A stretch of 12,289 nucleotides of DNA from an uncultured Clostridia bacterium (GCA_944381295.1 CALWKP010000058.1:1-12289); one strand, 5' to 3'. Numbered from the stretch's first letter, positions 1 through 6,873 are shown. Notes: generated by a model not told the origin, from the sequence alone. A program made the numbers and translations.

Positions 1-14
1 GCGCTATACCCACC
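1..14 (-). tRNA. possible 5' end of a third tRNA (perhaps tRNA-His), cut by the window edge
   Basis: On the minus strand the last 14 bases read GGTGGGTATAGCGC. This fits a tRNA beginning: a seven-base acceptor strand (GTGGGTA), then TAGC with U8, A9 and the start of the D stem. The additional leading G and the resemblance to E. coli tRNA-His (GGTGGCTATAGC) suggest the histidine tRNA, which carries G at position -1. It begins four bases after the CCA end of the upstream tRNA-Arg, as expected for a third member of the tRNA operon. The anticodon lies outside the window, so the identity is inferred. Confidence 0.4.
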
Positions 15-18
15 ATAT

Positions 19-95
19 TGGCGCGCCAAAAGGGACTCGAACCCCTGGCCTACTGCTTAGAAGGCAGTTGCTCTATCCAGCTGAGCTATTGGCGC
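19..95 (-). tRNA. tRNA-Arg (anticodon TCT)
   Basis: A complete cloverleaf is visible on the minus strand. The acceptor strands GCGCCAA and TTGGCGC pair over positions 95-89 and 29-23. The D arm contains AGCTCAGCTGGATAGAGC. The anticodon stem ACTGC/GCAGT encloses the loop CTTCTAA, giving anticodon TCT, which reads AGA arginine codons. The T arm has GGTTCGAGTCC. The discriminator base is G and the CCA tail is encoded in the DNA (positions 21-19). It lies 22 bases after tRNA-Gly in the same direction and is almost certainly co-transcribed with it from the promoter at 210-238. Confidence 0.97.
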
Positions 96-117
96 AAACT
101 CATCAAGGATGTCGATT

Positions 118-191
118 TGGAGCGGGTGATGGGAATCGAACCCACACGACCAGCTTGGAAGGCTGGGATTCTGCCATTGAACTACACCCGC
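118..191 (-). tRNA. tRNA-Gly (anticodon TCC)
   Basis: A complete cloverleaf on the minus strand: acceptor strands GCGGGTG (191-185) and CACCCGC (128-122), D arm with AGTTCAATGGCAGAAT, anticodon stem CCAGC/GCTGG around the loop CTTCCAA, and T loop GGTTCGATTCC. The anticodon TCC reads GGA glycine codons. The discriminator is U, usual for bacterial glycine tRNAs, and CCA is encoded (120-118). It is the first gene of the tRNA operon, starting about 19 bases beyond the -10 box of a consensus promoter. Confidence 0.97.
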
Positions 192-209
192 ATTTCAGCG
201 ACGGGTTAA

Positions 210-238
210 ATTATACCATGTTTCCCCTAGGTTGTCAA
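210..238 (-). promoter_or_regulatory. consensus sigma-A promoter of the tRNA operon
   Basis: The minus strand reads TTGACA (238-233), a 17-base spacer, then TATAAT (215-210): both hexamers match the vegetative sigma-factor consensus exactly with ideal spacing. Transcription would start near position 203, about a dozen bases before tRNA-Gly. It sits directly after the clpE terminator, so the tRNA operon is expected to be transcribed independently and strongly, as is normal for stable RNA genes. Confidence 0.92.
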
Positions 239-248
239 GGTTTTCCCG

Positions 249-282
249 AAAAAAGGGGGGACAGATTTTTTACTCTGTCCCC
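249..282 (-). terminator. rho-independent terminator after the ClpE-type gene
   Basis: On the minus strand GGGGACAGA (282-274) pairs perfectly with TCTGTCCCC (265-257) across an 8-base loop, followed by CC and a run of six T (254-249). The hairpin begins eight bases after the gene's stop codon. It separates the protein operon from the tRNA promoter that follows immediately. Confidence 0.9.
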
Positions 283-289
283 AGTTTGT

Positions 290-2569
290 TCATAAGACTT
301 CCAATTCAATTTTTCCGTCTTTTTCCGTGACTGCAATCCCGCTGATTCCATGGTCTGCATGATCGATCAACGCCGTAGCAATACGGTCTTCCACTTCGCG
401 GCGGATCGTGTTGCGCAGGTCACGCGCACCGCTTTTCCCGCCAAAAGATTTTTGTGCCAGCCATTTTGTCGCCTTTTCATCGTAGGTCAACAAAATTCCG
501 CGATCTTTCAAGGAAGTCACATATTCGTCCATCATCAATGCAGCGATCTTTTCATAATCGTCCTGGGTTAACGCACGGAATACAATGACTTCATCCACAC
601 GGCTTAAAAATTCGGGCCGCAGGAACTCCGATAACGCCTTCATTGCTTTGTCACGGGTGGCATCCTGTTCGGAACGTACAAACCCCAGTGCACCTTCTTT
701 GCGTTCGCTTCCTGCGTTGCTGGTCATTACAATTACGGTGTTTTCAAAGTTTACGGTGCGTCCATGGGCGTCGGTAATCCGCCCTTCGTCCAGAATTTGC
801 AACAGGATGTTCATTACATCCGGATGGGCTTTTTCAATCTCATCAAACAGCAGAACGGAATACGGACGCCGCCGGACCTTTTCTGTAACCTGGCCAGCTT
901 CGTCGTAGCCGACATAGCCCGGAGGAGAACCAATAATCCTAGAAACCGAATGTTTCTCCATGAATTCCGACATATCCAGACGGATCAGGGTTTCCGGCGT
1001 GTCGAAAAGTTCCTGAGAGAGGACTTTGACAAGTTCTGTTTTTCCTACGCCAGTAGGCCCGACAAAAATAAAGGATGCCGGCCGTCTGCGTGGGCTGATC
1101 TGCACCCGGCTTCTCCGGATCGCCGCAGAAACTGCTGCCGCAGCTTCCTGTTGGCCGATCACTTTTGCATGGAGCCTTTCTTCCAGGCCGCCTAATTTTT
1201 TGAGTTCGCTTTCCTGAATGCGGCTTGCCGGAATCCCCGTCCATAACTCGATTACATGAGCAAGATCCTGTTCTTCCACTTCCGCCCCTAATGCTGCTGG
1301 CGCAAGTTCTTCCGTTTTTTGTTCCAGCTGTGCAATCTCATATCGGATTTCTGCAAGTTTTTCATAATCCGGTTCTTGCCCATCTGCGGTCAATTCCTCT
1401 TCCTGGCCGCGGAGCTTTTCCAGATCAAACACTGCTTTATCATAGTCCGCCATTGGTTTGTTGCGCAGCGCGGCACTGGCGCAGGCTTCGTCCAGCAGGT
1501 CGATCGCTTTATCCGGTAGGAACCTATCGTTGATATATCGTTCGGACAGAATAGCAGCACGCCGGACAATCTGGGACGGCACACGGACCCGGTGATATTG
1601 CTCATAGTATTCTTTGATACCTTCCAGAACCTCTACGGTTTCCTGAAGAGAAGGTTCTGCGATCGTTACTGGCTGGAAACGACGTTCCAAAGCAGCATCC
1701 TTTTCAATATATTTGCGGTATTCCACAAAGGTAGTCGCGCCGATCACCTGGATTTCTCCGCGGGAAAGTGCGGGTTTCAGAATATTGGCTGCATTCATGG
1801 AACCTTCCGCGTCACCCGTGCCGACAAGATTGTGAACTTCGTCAATAAACAGGATAATATTTCCGTCCGCTTTCACTTCGTCCACCAGACCCTTGATCCG
1901 GCTTTCAAATTGTCCGCGGAATTGTGTCCCTGCGACCAGTGCGGTCAAATCCAGCAAATGGATCTCTTTCTTTTTCAGGCGTGCAGGAACATCTCCCTGC
2001 GCGATTTTTAATGCAAGCCCTTCAGCGACTGCTGTTTTGCCGACGCCAGGTTCTCCAATCAGACACGGATTATTCTTAGTCCGACGGCTCAAAATTTGTA
2101 TGACACGCGAAATTTCCCGGTCACGGCCGACGATTCTGTCGATTTCTCCTGCTTTTGCGCGCCCTGTCAAATTCGTGCAGTAAGCGTCGATGTGCTTCCG
2201 CTTTGGCTTTCGCGAGTCCGTTTTTTTGCCTCGTGGGGAAGATTCCGACTGTTTTGCACCAGGCTGTCCCTGCGGTGGAGGCATGTTGAAGATATTTTGC
2301 AGGAAGGGAAACGTTGCAGCACCGCCTGGGGTGAATGCGTCATCAGATTCCCCATCAGCACCGGGTTCCAGATTCATCAGTTCATTCAGTTCGGATTCCA
2401 TCGCTTCCATCTGTTCTTCGGTGATCCCCATTTTTTCCATGAGATCATTGACCGGCTTGATTCCCAATTCTTTTGCGCAAACAAGGCATAGCCCTTGGCT
2501 TTGTCCGGAATCTACCGAAGAGGCAATGAATACGACAGCCGGACGTTTATGACATCTTGAACATAACAT
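290..2569 (-). CDS. clpE: ClpE-type AAA+ unfoldase with N-terminal zinc ribbon (ATP-dependent Clp protease ATP-binding subunit)
   Basis: 759-residue Hsp100 ATPase, expected to unfold damaged proteins in the cytoplasm and feed them to ClpP. Domains in order: zinc ribbon with C3-x2-C6 and C28-x2-C31; a Gly/Pro/Gln-rich linker (about 66-125); AAA+ domain 1 with Walker A GEPGVGKT (172-179) and Walker B ILFIDE (239-244); a short coiled-coil middle region (about 378-423); AAA+ domain 2 with Walker A GPTGVGKT (504-511), Walker B LLFDEIEK (573-580) and TSNAG (616-620). L628-G629-F630 fits the ClpP-docking (I/L/V)GF loop. The double Clp_N repeat of ClpA/ClpC is absent and the zinc ribbon replaces it, which is the ClpE layout. 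The ATG at 2569 puts the first Cys at residue 3, as in ClpE proteins, but its Shine-Dalgarno site is poor. No CtsR or CIRCE operator was seen upstream. A ClpC-lineage name is possible; the function class is secure. Confidence 0.93.
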   Translation of the reverse strand: MLCSRCHKRPAVVFIASSVDSGQSQGLCLVCAKELGIKPVNDLMEKMGITEEQMEAMESELNELMNLEPGADGESDDAFTPGGAATFPFLQNIFNMPPPQGQPGAKQSESSPRGKKTDSRKPKRKHIDAYCTNLTGRAKAGEIDRIVGRDREISRVIQILSRRTKNNPCLIGEPGVGKTAVAEGLALKIAQGDVPARLKKKEIHLLDLTALVAGTQFRGQFESRIKGLVDEVKADGNIILFIDEVHNLVGTGDAEGSMNAANILKPALSRGEIQVIGATTFVEYRKYIEKDAALERRFQPVTIAEPSLQETVEVLEGIKEYYEQYHRVRVPSQIVRRAAILSERYINDRFLPDKAIDLLDEACASAALRNKPMADYDKAVFDLEKLRGQEEELTADGQEPDYEKLAEIRYEIAQLEQKTEELAPAALGAEVEEQDLAHVIELWTGIPASRIQESELKKLGGLEERLHAKVIGQQEAAAAVSAAIRRSRVQISPRRRPASFIFVGPTGVGKTELVKVLSQELFDTPETLIRLDMSEFMEKHSVSRIIGSPPGYVGYDEAGQVTEKVRRRPYSVLLFDEIEKAHPDVMNILLQILDEGRITDAHGRTVNFENTVIVMTSNAGSERKEGALGFVRSEQDATRDKAMKALSEFLRPEFLSRVDEVIVFRALTQDDYEKIAALMMDEYVTSLKDRGILLTYDEKATKWLAQKSFGGKSGARDLRNTIRREVEDRIATALIDHADHGISGIAVTEKDGKIELEVL

Positions 2570-2668
2570 ACCGCATTTTCTCTTCTCCGCTGCCGCGGCG
2601 GACCAATCAGCGTGCCCCCTGCGGCGGGATTTGAGGGCGCATTATTGTTTACCAGTTTAGGAATGATT

Positions 2669-3247
2669 TCATTTCTTGGAGAGAGGGAGAGAATCCTGAG
2701 TTTCGTTGGAACGCAGGATGTGCAAAAATACCAGGAAATAGCGGATCCAGGCATAAATCATAGCGACTGCCGTCACGGACAGCAACGTAACAGTAAGGGT
2801 AGGATCCTCATAATGCCAGATACCGGCTAACGCCACAAGCGTGACAAAGGTAATATAGAATAGCACGGTGGCAACTTTTCCATACCATCGGGCGCTGCAA
2901 GGACGTTTTCCCTGTTTGAGGAGGATCGCCCCGCCGATAATCATAGAAATTTCTTTGCAGATAAAAATAATGAGGATGGGCCAAAGTATGGGATGGACAA
3001 TTGTAAGACATAAGGCAACAGAACCTTGTGTCAGCTTGTCCGCAAGTGGGTCCAGCATTTTACCAAGATCAGTAATCTGATTAAATTTTCTTGCAATGAT
3101 CCCGTCAAACATATCGCTTAAGCCGGAGAGCACCAACATTCCGATCGCCCATTCTACACGGGCGTTCAGAAAAAACCAGATAAATGGAATAATCAGTAAA
3201 AGCCGTAGGACAGAAAGCCCATTTGGAATATTAATATTCTTGTTCAT
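2669..3247 (-). CDS. pgsA: CDP-alcohol phosphatidyltransferase, probable CDP-diacylglycerol--glycerol-3-phosphate 3-phosphatidyltransferase
   Basis: 192-residue integral membrane enzyme. The family signature is complete: D45-x2-D48-G49-x2-A52-R53-x8-G62-x3-D66-x3-D70, whose four aspartates hold the catalytic divalent metals. Hydrophobic segments lie at about 11-29, 34-43, 76-109, 125-144 and 152-177. The likely reaction is transfer of a phosphatidyl group from CDP-diacylglycerol to glycerol-3-phosphate, giving phosphatidylglycerol phosphate, the precursor of phosphatidylglycerol and cardiolipin. The length fits PgsA; another acceptor alcohol cannot be excluded from the signature alone. The start ATG at 3247 has an AAAGG about 11 bases upstream and an AGG overlapping it, a mediocre ribosome site. 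It lies 47 bases after cvpA and 99 bases before clpE, and is probably co-transcribed with cvpA. Confidence 0.92.
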   Translation of the reverse strand: MNKNINIPNGLSVLRLLLIIPFIWFFLNARVEWAIGMLVLSGLSDMFDGIIARKFNQITDLGKMLDPLADKLTQGSVALCLTIVHPILWPILIIFICKEISMIIGGAILLKQGKRPCSARWYGKVATVLFYITFVTLVALAGIWHYEDPTLTVTLLSVTAVAMIYAWIRYFLVFLHILRSNETQDSLPLSKK

Positions 3248-3294
3248 CCTATTTCAGACCTTTCTTAATGATCCATATTACCCGAAAAAGATCG

Positions 3295-4002
3295 TCAAAA
3301 CGGTTCGCCGAACCAAGAGACCAAGGGGAAAAACTTGGACATGGTTTGGACGACAATAGAATTTTGGGCACCGTTTTGCCAGGCTGCAGCAGTATCTTCG
3401 GGCATTAGTGGAGCCGCCCAGGAAACAAGAACAATCAATAAGGCGGCAAAAACAGCGCCGCTGAACAATCCGAAAGCACCGCCTAACAAGGCGTTGACCT
3501 GACGTAAAACCGGCAGGCGGAAAACGGAAGCGATCATCCGGACCAAGATGCGGATCAGGAACATAAACACGGCAAAAAGCAGTATCATGAATAAAATCCG
3601 CAGAAGGTTGATAACCGATGGCGACAAGGCGTTGACGATGACGGGAGCGAGTTCCTGAGCGGAACCGGCAAGCGTGGCCTCAAGGGAATCCTGCGTCATA
3701 CCGGAATTCACAAGGGCGTTGGATAAAAATCCAGGCAAAGAATCCAGTAAAGCCTGAGCCTGTTCAGCAGCAGTTGCAGCAGCAGTTTCTGTTAAAACAG
3801 ACGAGACTTTTTCCAAAAAGACTCCATGCAGAAAAGTTTGATAAACAAATGCAGCCAATACACCGCTGAGAGCGGAAGACAAAAATGCGGCAAGCAGATA
3901 TCCAATGAATCCCAAAAGAGATTTGATAAAGCCTTTTTTCAAACCCCACACGGTACATCCCAACAGGAGGCACAGCAAAAGGGCGTCGATCACAATATTC
4001 AT
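3295..4002 (-). CDS. cvpA: CvpA family membrane protein
   Basis: 235-residue multi-pass membrane protein. Hydrophobic helices are visible at about 2-20, 26-50, 132-156 and 171-195; the opening pattern, an N-terminal helix followed by GLKKGFIKSLLGFIGY, is typical of the CvpA (colicin V production) family. A soluble, Ala-rich stretch (about 65-125) sits between the two helix pairs. The molecular role of the family in Firmicutes is not settled; links to the cell envelope and to secretion have been proposed. The open frame extends upstream to 4041, but the ATG at 4002 is chosen because GGAGG (4011-4007) precedes it by four bases and the longer form adds a poor N-terminus. A promoter and leader hairpin lie just upstream, and pgsA follows. 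Confidence 0.85.
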   Translation of the reverse strand: MNIVIDALLLCLLLGCTVWGLKKGFIKSLLGFIGYLLAAFLSSALSGVLAAFVYQTFLHGVFLEKVSSVLTETAAATAAEQAQALLDSLPGFLSNALVNSGMTQDSLEATLAGSAQELAPVIVNALSPSVINLLRILFMILLFAVFMFLIRILVRMIASVFRLPVLRQVNALLGGAFGLFSGAVFAALLIVLVSWAAPLMPEDTAAAWQNGAQNSIVVQTMSKFFPLVSWFGEPF

Positions 4003-4020
4003 AAATCCTCCAATCGGAAA

Positions 4021-4042
4021 ATTGCAGATCCAATGCTGCAAT
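4021..4042 (-). repeat. inverted repeat in the cvpA leader
   Basis: ATTGCAG (4021-4027) and CTGCAAT (4036-4042) are perfect seven-base complements around an eight-base loop. The hairpin would form in the 5' leader of the cvpA transcript, about ten bases upstream of its ribosome site. It may modulate translation or simply stabilise the leader; no known RNA family is recognised. Confidence 0.45.
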
Positions 4043-4076
4043 GGATAGGAAACGTCAAAGATTTCGAGACAATCTG

Positions 4077-4105
4077 ACTATACCATAAACCACTTGCGAG
4101 CACAA
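4077..4105 (-). promoter_or_regulatory. probable sigma-A promoter for cvpA-pgsA-clpE
   Basis: On the minus strand TTGTGC (4105-4100), a 17-base spacer, and TATAGT (4082-4077, five of six to consensus). The predicted start near 4070 gives a leader of about 68 bases before the cvpA ATG. This would let the three downstream genes be expressed separately from truA and the DUF5711-like gene. Confidence 0.6.
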
Positions 4106-4116
4106 GAGAAGCTAGA

Positions 4117-4141
4117 TAACAAACTTATGAACAGTTTGTTA
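4117..4141 (-). repeat. inverted repeat after the DUF5711-like gene; weak terminator or operator
   Basis: TAACAAACT (4117-4125) and AGTTTGTTA (4133-4141) are perfect nine-base complements around a seven-base loop, beginning 10 bases after the upstream stop codon. On the minus strand the following bases are TCTAGCTTCTC rather than a T run, so it is at best a weak intrinsic terminator. Lying just upstream of the cvpA -35 box, it could instead be a dyad operator or an mRNA 3'-end stabiliser. Confidence 0.5.
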
Positions 4142-4151
4142 CAAAATGGAT

Positions 4152-5396
4152 TCAGGAGAGCGAACCCAGACGGATTTCGGTAATCCCAAGGATATAAACC
4201 GAACTTTCGTTAGCAAGTGAAATTTTTCTGGCATCGCTGCCGCTGGAACAGGAGCCGGAAAGCTGGCCGGTAGTCACAGAATAGGCGTAAACCGTTTGAC
4301 CGGCAAGGACACCGACGATATCGCCGTAAGCGGAAACGGATTCCACAGAGGTTTGAAAAGAAAATGATTGGACCGCCTGACCGTTGGAATCCACAACGGC
4401 AACGGTACCGGTCTGTGCGCCGGAATAAGGGGAAAATCCCAGGTATAGGCGACCAGAATCCACAATATAATCCGTTAGCTGCTGAGAGCCGTAAGAAAAT
4501 TCTGTATGGGCGGAGCCATCCTCGCTGATAAAACTGGCGGAGGAATCACCGATAGCAATCACCGTACCATTTTCACAGTATTCCACGTCGAGGATTAACG
4601 TATCCGGATAGAGCAGTTTCGCAGTCTCGGTTTCCTGAGAAAAATCGAAAAGATATACCACCGAGACAAGACCGCCGTTTTGTGCAGAGATTCCTGACGC
4701 GGCAGCTTTGGTACCGTCCCGGTTTAAGGACAGGGAAGTAATATAAAAATCAGCAAATTCAAAGCGGTATTGTTCCGTGTTATCTTCAAGCCATACAGTC
4801 AGTAAGGATGTATAACCTTTTTCTTCTGTTACCAGTGCGTACCGGCCATTCGAACAAATATCCCCGGCCAGGATATCTTTTTCCATATTTCCAGTTTTGA
4901 GCGTTTTGGATGCGCTTTCTACCTGATAGCCTGTACCACCAAGATTATAAATGAGGGTACGGGTACCGGAAAGCTTCATGACTGGACTGTTAAAGCTATG
5001 CTGACGGCTAATCAGTTCCTTGGCAGTAGAGTTTAAAACCGTCAAGCGAGTATCACTCACATAAGCGATATTATGGTTCTGACTTTCAAAATTTCCAGGA
5101 CTGATACTGTTCCCGGCAATTGCGGTGGGAAACCCGTCCCCGACGCCCATACCGACAACCTGAACTTGAACCCATTCCGCAATATTTTGTGGGGTCAGAT
5201 TCTCACGGTTAAACCAAATCAGCATACCGGAAACACAAATGATAAGGATGATAATTACCCGATAAACCCAACGCGGGACTCGAGGGGTATGACGTGTTTT
5301 ACGTGGACGTCTGGCATGCGGATTACCTTCTTGCAAAGAACCATCTTCGTCCATCTCGTCATCCGCAAAGCGTTTTCCTTTTTTATTCCACAGCAC
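4152..5396 (-). CDS. DUF5711-like single-pass membrane protein with predicted extracellular beta-propeller
   Basis: 414 residues from a GTG start. The first ~45 residues are charged and Arg/Lys-rich (cytoplasmic, for example RRPRKTRHTPRVPR), then one transmembrane helix at about 45-62, then a ~350-residue outside domain of short Ser/Gly/Thr-rich beta strands in a repeating pattern (VxxLxxxG...AxxxxxG) suggestive of a WD40/PQQ-like propeller. This matches my recollection of DUF5711 proteins of Clostridia; the function is unknown. The GTG at 5396 is chosen because AGGAAG (5409-5404) lies seven bases upstream and it falls five bases after the truA stop; the frame stays open to 5540 but upstream ATGs lie inside truA without a ribosome site. 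Coupling to truA translation is likely. Confidence 0.8.
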   Translation of the reverse strand: MLWNKKGKRFADDEMDEDGSLQEGNPHARRPRKTRHTPRVPRWVYRVIIILIICVSGMLIWFNRENLTPQNIAEWVQVQVVGMGVGDGFPTAIAGNSISPGNFESQNHNIAYVSDTRLTVLNSTAKELISRQHSFNSPVMKLSGTRTLIYNLGGTGYQVESASKTLKTGNMEKDILAGDICSNGRYALVTEEKGYTSLLTVWLEDNTEQYRFEFADFYITSLSLNRDGTKAAASGISAQNGGLVSVVYLFDFSQETETAKLLYPDTLILDVEYCENGTVIAIGDSSASFISEDGSAHTEFSYGSQQLTDYIVDSGRLYLGFSPYSGAQTGTVAVVDSNGQAVQSFSFQTSVESVSAYGDIVGVLAGQTVYAYSVTTGQLSGSCSSGSDARKISLANESSVYILGITEIRLGSLS

Positions 5397-5400
5397 GTCA

Positions 5401-6174
5401 TCACTTCCTGTCGTCAAGAATGTCTGGAGCCAGGTTATCATAGAAAACCCGGTTGAGATATAGTCCGCAAGCGGGAGCGGTTGGCCCGGCAGCCTTGCGG
5501 CATTTGGCTTCCAGGATGGCAGGGATACTATCGGGAGCAAATTTTCCTTGGGCGACCCGCAGCAGGGTACCGGTCATAATCCGTACCATATTATACAGGA
5601 ACCCGTTGGCTGCTACCGTAAAGGTAACCATGTTGCCGTCGCGCCGGACTTCAGATTTTGTCACAGTACGGCAAAAGTCCCCGCGTTCCCGGCCGTCCAA
5701 AGTGCAGAAGGAAGTAAAATCATGCGTTCCCAGAAAATATTGGGCAGCTTCCTGGAGGACTTTTTCATCAAGCAGATACCAATAATGCAGCGCATAACCT
5801 TCCAGAAAAGGATCCCGGATGGGATGGTTCCAAATTTTATAGACATATTCTTTCCCGGTACAGGAATAGCGGGCATGAAAATCCAACGGAACTTCACGGC
5901 AGTGGGTAACTGCCATATCAGCAGGCAGAAAGCGATTCATTGCCATAACAAGCCTGTCACAGGGAATTGCGTGACAAATCTTGACACTGATGCAGTACTC
6001 ATAGGCATGTACGCCAGAATCGGTACGGCTGCAGCCCTTGAGGTCCGGAGCGGCGCCGAATACCTTGCGGAGCGCGTCCTGAAATACTTCCTGCACAGCG
6101 AGGGCATTCTGTTGAATCTGCCAGCCATGATAGTGTTTCCCGTCGTAACGGATGGTAAAAAGCAAATTGCGGAT
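5401..6174 (-). CDS. truA: tRNA pseudouridine(38-40) synthase TruA
   Basis: Converts uridines 38-40 of the tRNA anticodon arm to pseudouridine. The catalytic aspartate lies in the conserved GCSRTDSGVHA motif (D52 when counted from the ATC at 6174), and other family blocks are present: TIRYDG...YHGWQ near the N-terminus, YKIWN in the middle, NGFLYNMVRIM and GTLLRVAQGK toward the C-terminus. Length is about 257 residues, normal. No ATG or GTG exists in frame before the conserved region. The first canonical start is a TTG at 6165, but it is 15 bases from the strong AGGAGGG (6187-6181). An ATC at 6174 sits six bases from that site and would restore the family-like N-terminus (M)RNLLFTIRYDG. Starts 6165 and 6174 are both possible. 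It heads the operon with the DUF5711-like gene. Confidence 0.93.
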   Translation of the reverse strand: MRNLLFTIRYDGKHYHGWQIQQNALAVQEVFQDALRKVFGAAPDLKGCSRTDSGVHAYEYCISVKICHAIPCDRLVMAMNRFLPADMAVTHCREVPLDFHARYSCTGKEYVYKIWNHPIRDPFLEGYALHYWYLLDEKVLQEAAQYFLGTHDFTSFCTLDGRERGDFCRTVTKSEVRRDGNMVTFTVAANGFLYNMVRIMTGTLLRVAQGKFAPDSIPAILEAKCRKAAGPTAPACGLYLNRVFYDNLAPDILDDRK

Positions 6175-6222
6175 ACAAAGCCCTCCTGTCCCTGTGGCAG
6201 CATGCCTGGATTTTCTTTATTA

Positions 6223-6250
6223 ATAGTATATTGTAACACAAATCTGTCAA
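6223..6250 (-). promoter_or_regulatory. probable sigma-A promoter for truA
   Basis: On the minus strand a perfect TTGACA (6250-6245) is followed after 16 bases by TACTAT (6228-6223); an alternative -10, TATACT (6230-6225), has a shorter 14-base spacer. The start would fall about 35-40 bases upstream of the truA ribosome site. It is the only good promoter in the 309-base stretch between truA and the CheY-type gene, the rest of which holds a terminator (6319-6362) and an unexplained inverted repeat (6405-6430). Confidence 0.7.
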
Positions 6251-6318
6251 AGTTTCAAACCCTGGAAGGGGGAGGAATAAGGAAACGCCGGATTTCATTA
6301 GTCAAAGCAGCCGATCTC

Positions 6319-6362
6319 AAAAAAGAAGCAGCAACAGGACTTTTGATCCTTGCCGCTGCTTT
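6319..6362 (-). terminator. terminator of the GNAT-FapA-CheX-CheY transcript
   Basis: On the minus strand AGCAGCGGCAAGGA and TCCTGTTGCTGCT form a long stem with a small internal mismatch around a short A-rich loop, followed by TTCTTTTTTGA (T run 6324-6319). It lies about 120 bases beyond the CheY-type stop codon and about 70 bases upstream of the truA promoter, cleanly separating the two operons. Confidence 0.8.
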
Positions 6363-6404
6363 CAAAAAAATAAGTTCTAAAAAATATACCAGTCCCAAAC
6401 TTCC

Positions 6405-6430
6405 AACAGTTTCGGGATGGAGAAACTGTT
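6405..6430. repeat. perfect inverted repeat in the cheY-truA gap
   Basis: AACAGTTTC (6405-6413) and GAAACTGTT (6422-6430) are perfect nine-base complements around an eight-base loop (GGGATGGA). A shorter near-palindrome, TTCCAATATGGAA, overlaps its right end (6429-6441). No T run follows on either strand, so it is not a standard terminator. It may be an additional 3' structure of the CheY-type mRNA, part of a small RNA, or a protein-binding dyad. Confidence 0.5.
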
Positions 6431-6483
6431 CCAATATGGAATTTTTCAGAAATAGTTAGAAGAAAAGAAAGCCTATATAAGAA

Positions 6484-6849
6484 TTATTGCTCTAACGCAC
6501 TCTGAATGGACCGGATAATTTGATCGCGCTCGAAAGGTTTATAGACGAATCCTTTAGCGCCGATACGGGTGGCTTCATTGATGGTGTCATCATATGCCAG
6601 CGAGGATACTATCAGGACGACCGCGTCAGGATGCGCCTCCAGTAACAGGCGGGCTGCTTCCAGACCATCCATGCCGGGCATAAGAATATCCATGGTGACA
6701 AGATCAGGATGAACTTGATTATACATTTCCAAAGCTTCCTCGCCGCTTTGGCAGCATGCAGCAACTTCATAATCTGTTCCGGAAAGAATTTTTTGTAATT
6801 GTAATTGGACGATGTGTGAATCATCTACCACCATGATTTTTTTGGACAT
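6484..6849 (-). CDS. CheY-like stand-alone response regulator (receiver domain only)
   Basis: 121 residues forming one receiver domain and nothing else. Key residues are present: acidic pair D9-D10, phospho-acceptor D54 in VTMDILMPGMDG, the switch Ser at S82/S83 (IVSS) and K104 in the YKPF motif. As in CheY, phosphorylation at D54 would change its binding to a partner protein rather than DNA. No histidine kinase lies nearby; the adjacent upstream gene encodes a CheX-type phosphatase, which in known systems dephosphorylates CheY. Start ATG at 6849 with AAGGTG nine bases upstream; the gap to the phosphatase gene is 24 bases, so the two are co-transcribed. Receiver identity is certain; a role in motility is not, as no flagellar export, motor or receptor genes are visible. 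Confidence 0.93.
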   Translation of the reverse strand: MSKKIMVVDDSHIVQLQLQKILSGTDYEVAACCQSGEEALEMYNQVHPDLVTMDILMPGMDGLEAARLLLEAHPDAVVLIVSSLAYDDTINEATRIGAKGFVYKPFERDQIIRSIQSALEQ

Positions 6850-6873
6850 ATGATGTCACACCTTTTTATCTTT

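Noticed and set aside
939..1244. Open frame of about 100 codons overlapping the clpE gene in another frame on the same strand (also several plus-strand frames across 350-2552)
   Set aside because: They lie entirely inside a well-conserved AAA+ gene, have no ribosome sites or recognisable domains, and are explained as shadow frames.
2570..2668. CtsR or HrcA/CIRCE operator before clpE
   Set aside because: I looked for GGTCAAA direct repeats and the TTAGCACTC/GAGTGCTAA dyad on both strands in the gap and found neither; only GC-rich, weakly self-complementary sequence is present.
5548..6459. A 303-codon plus-strand open frame opposite truA
   Set aside because: It is antisense to the conserved truA gene, and its translation has no family resemblance or low-complexity/domain pattern. 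No ribosome site precedes it.
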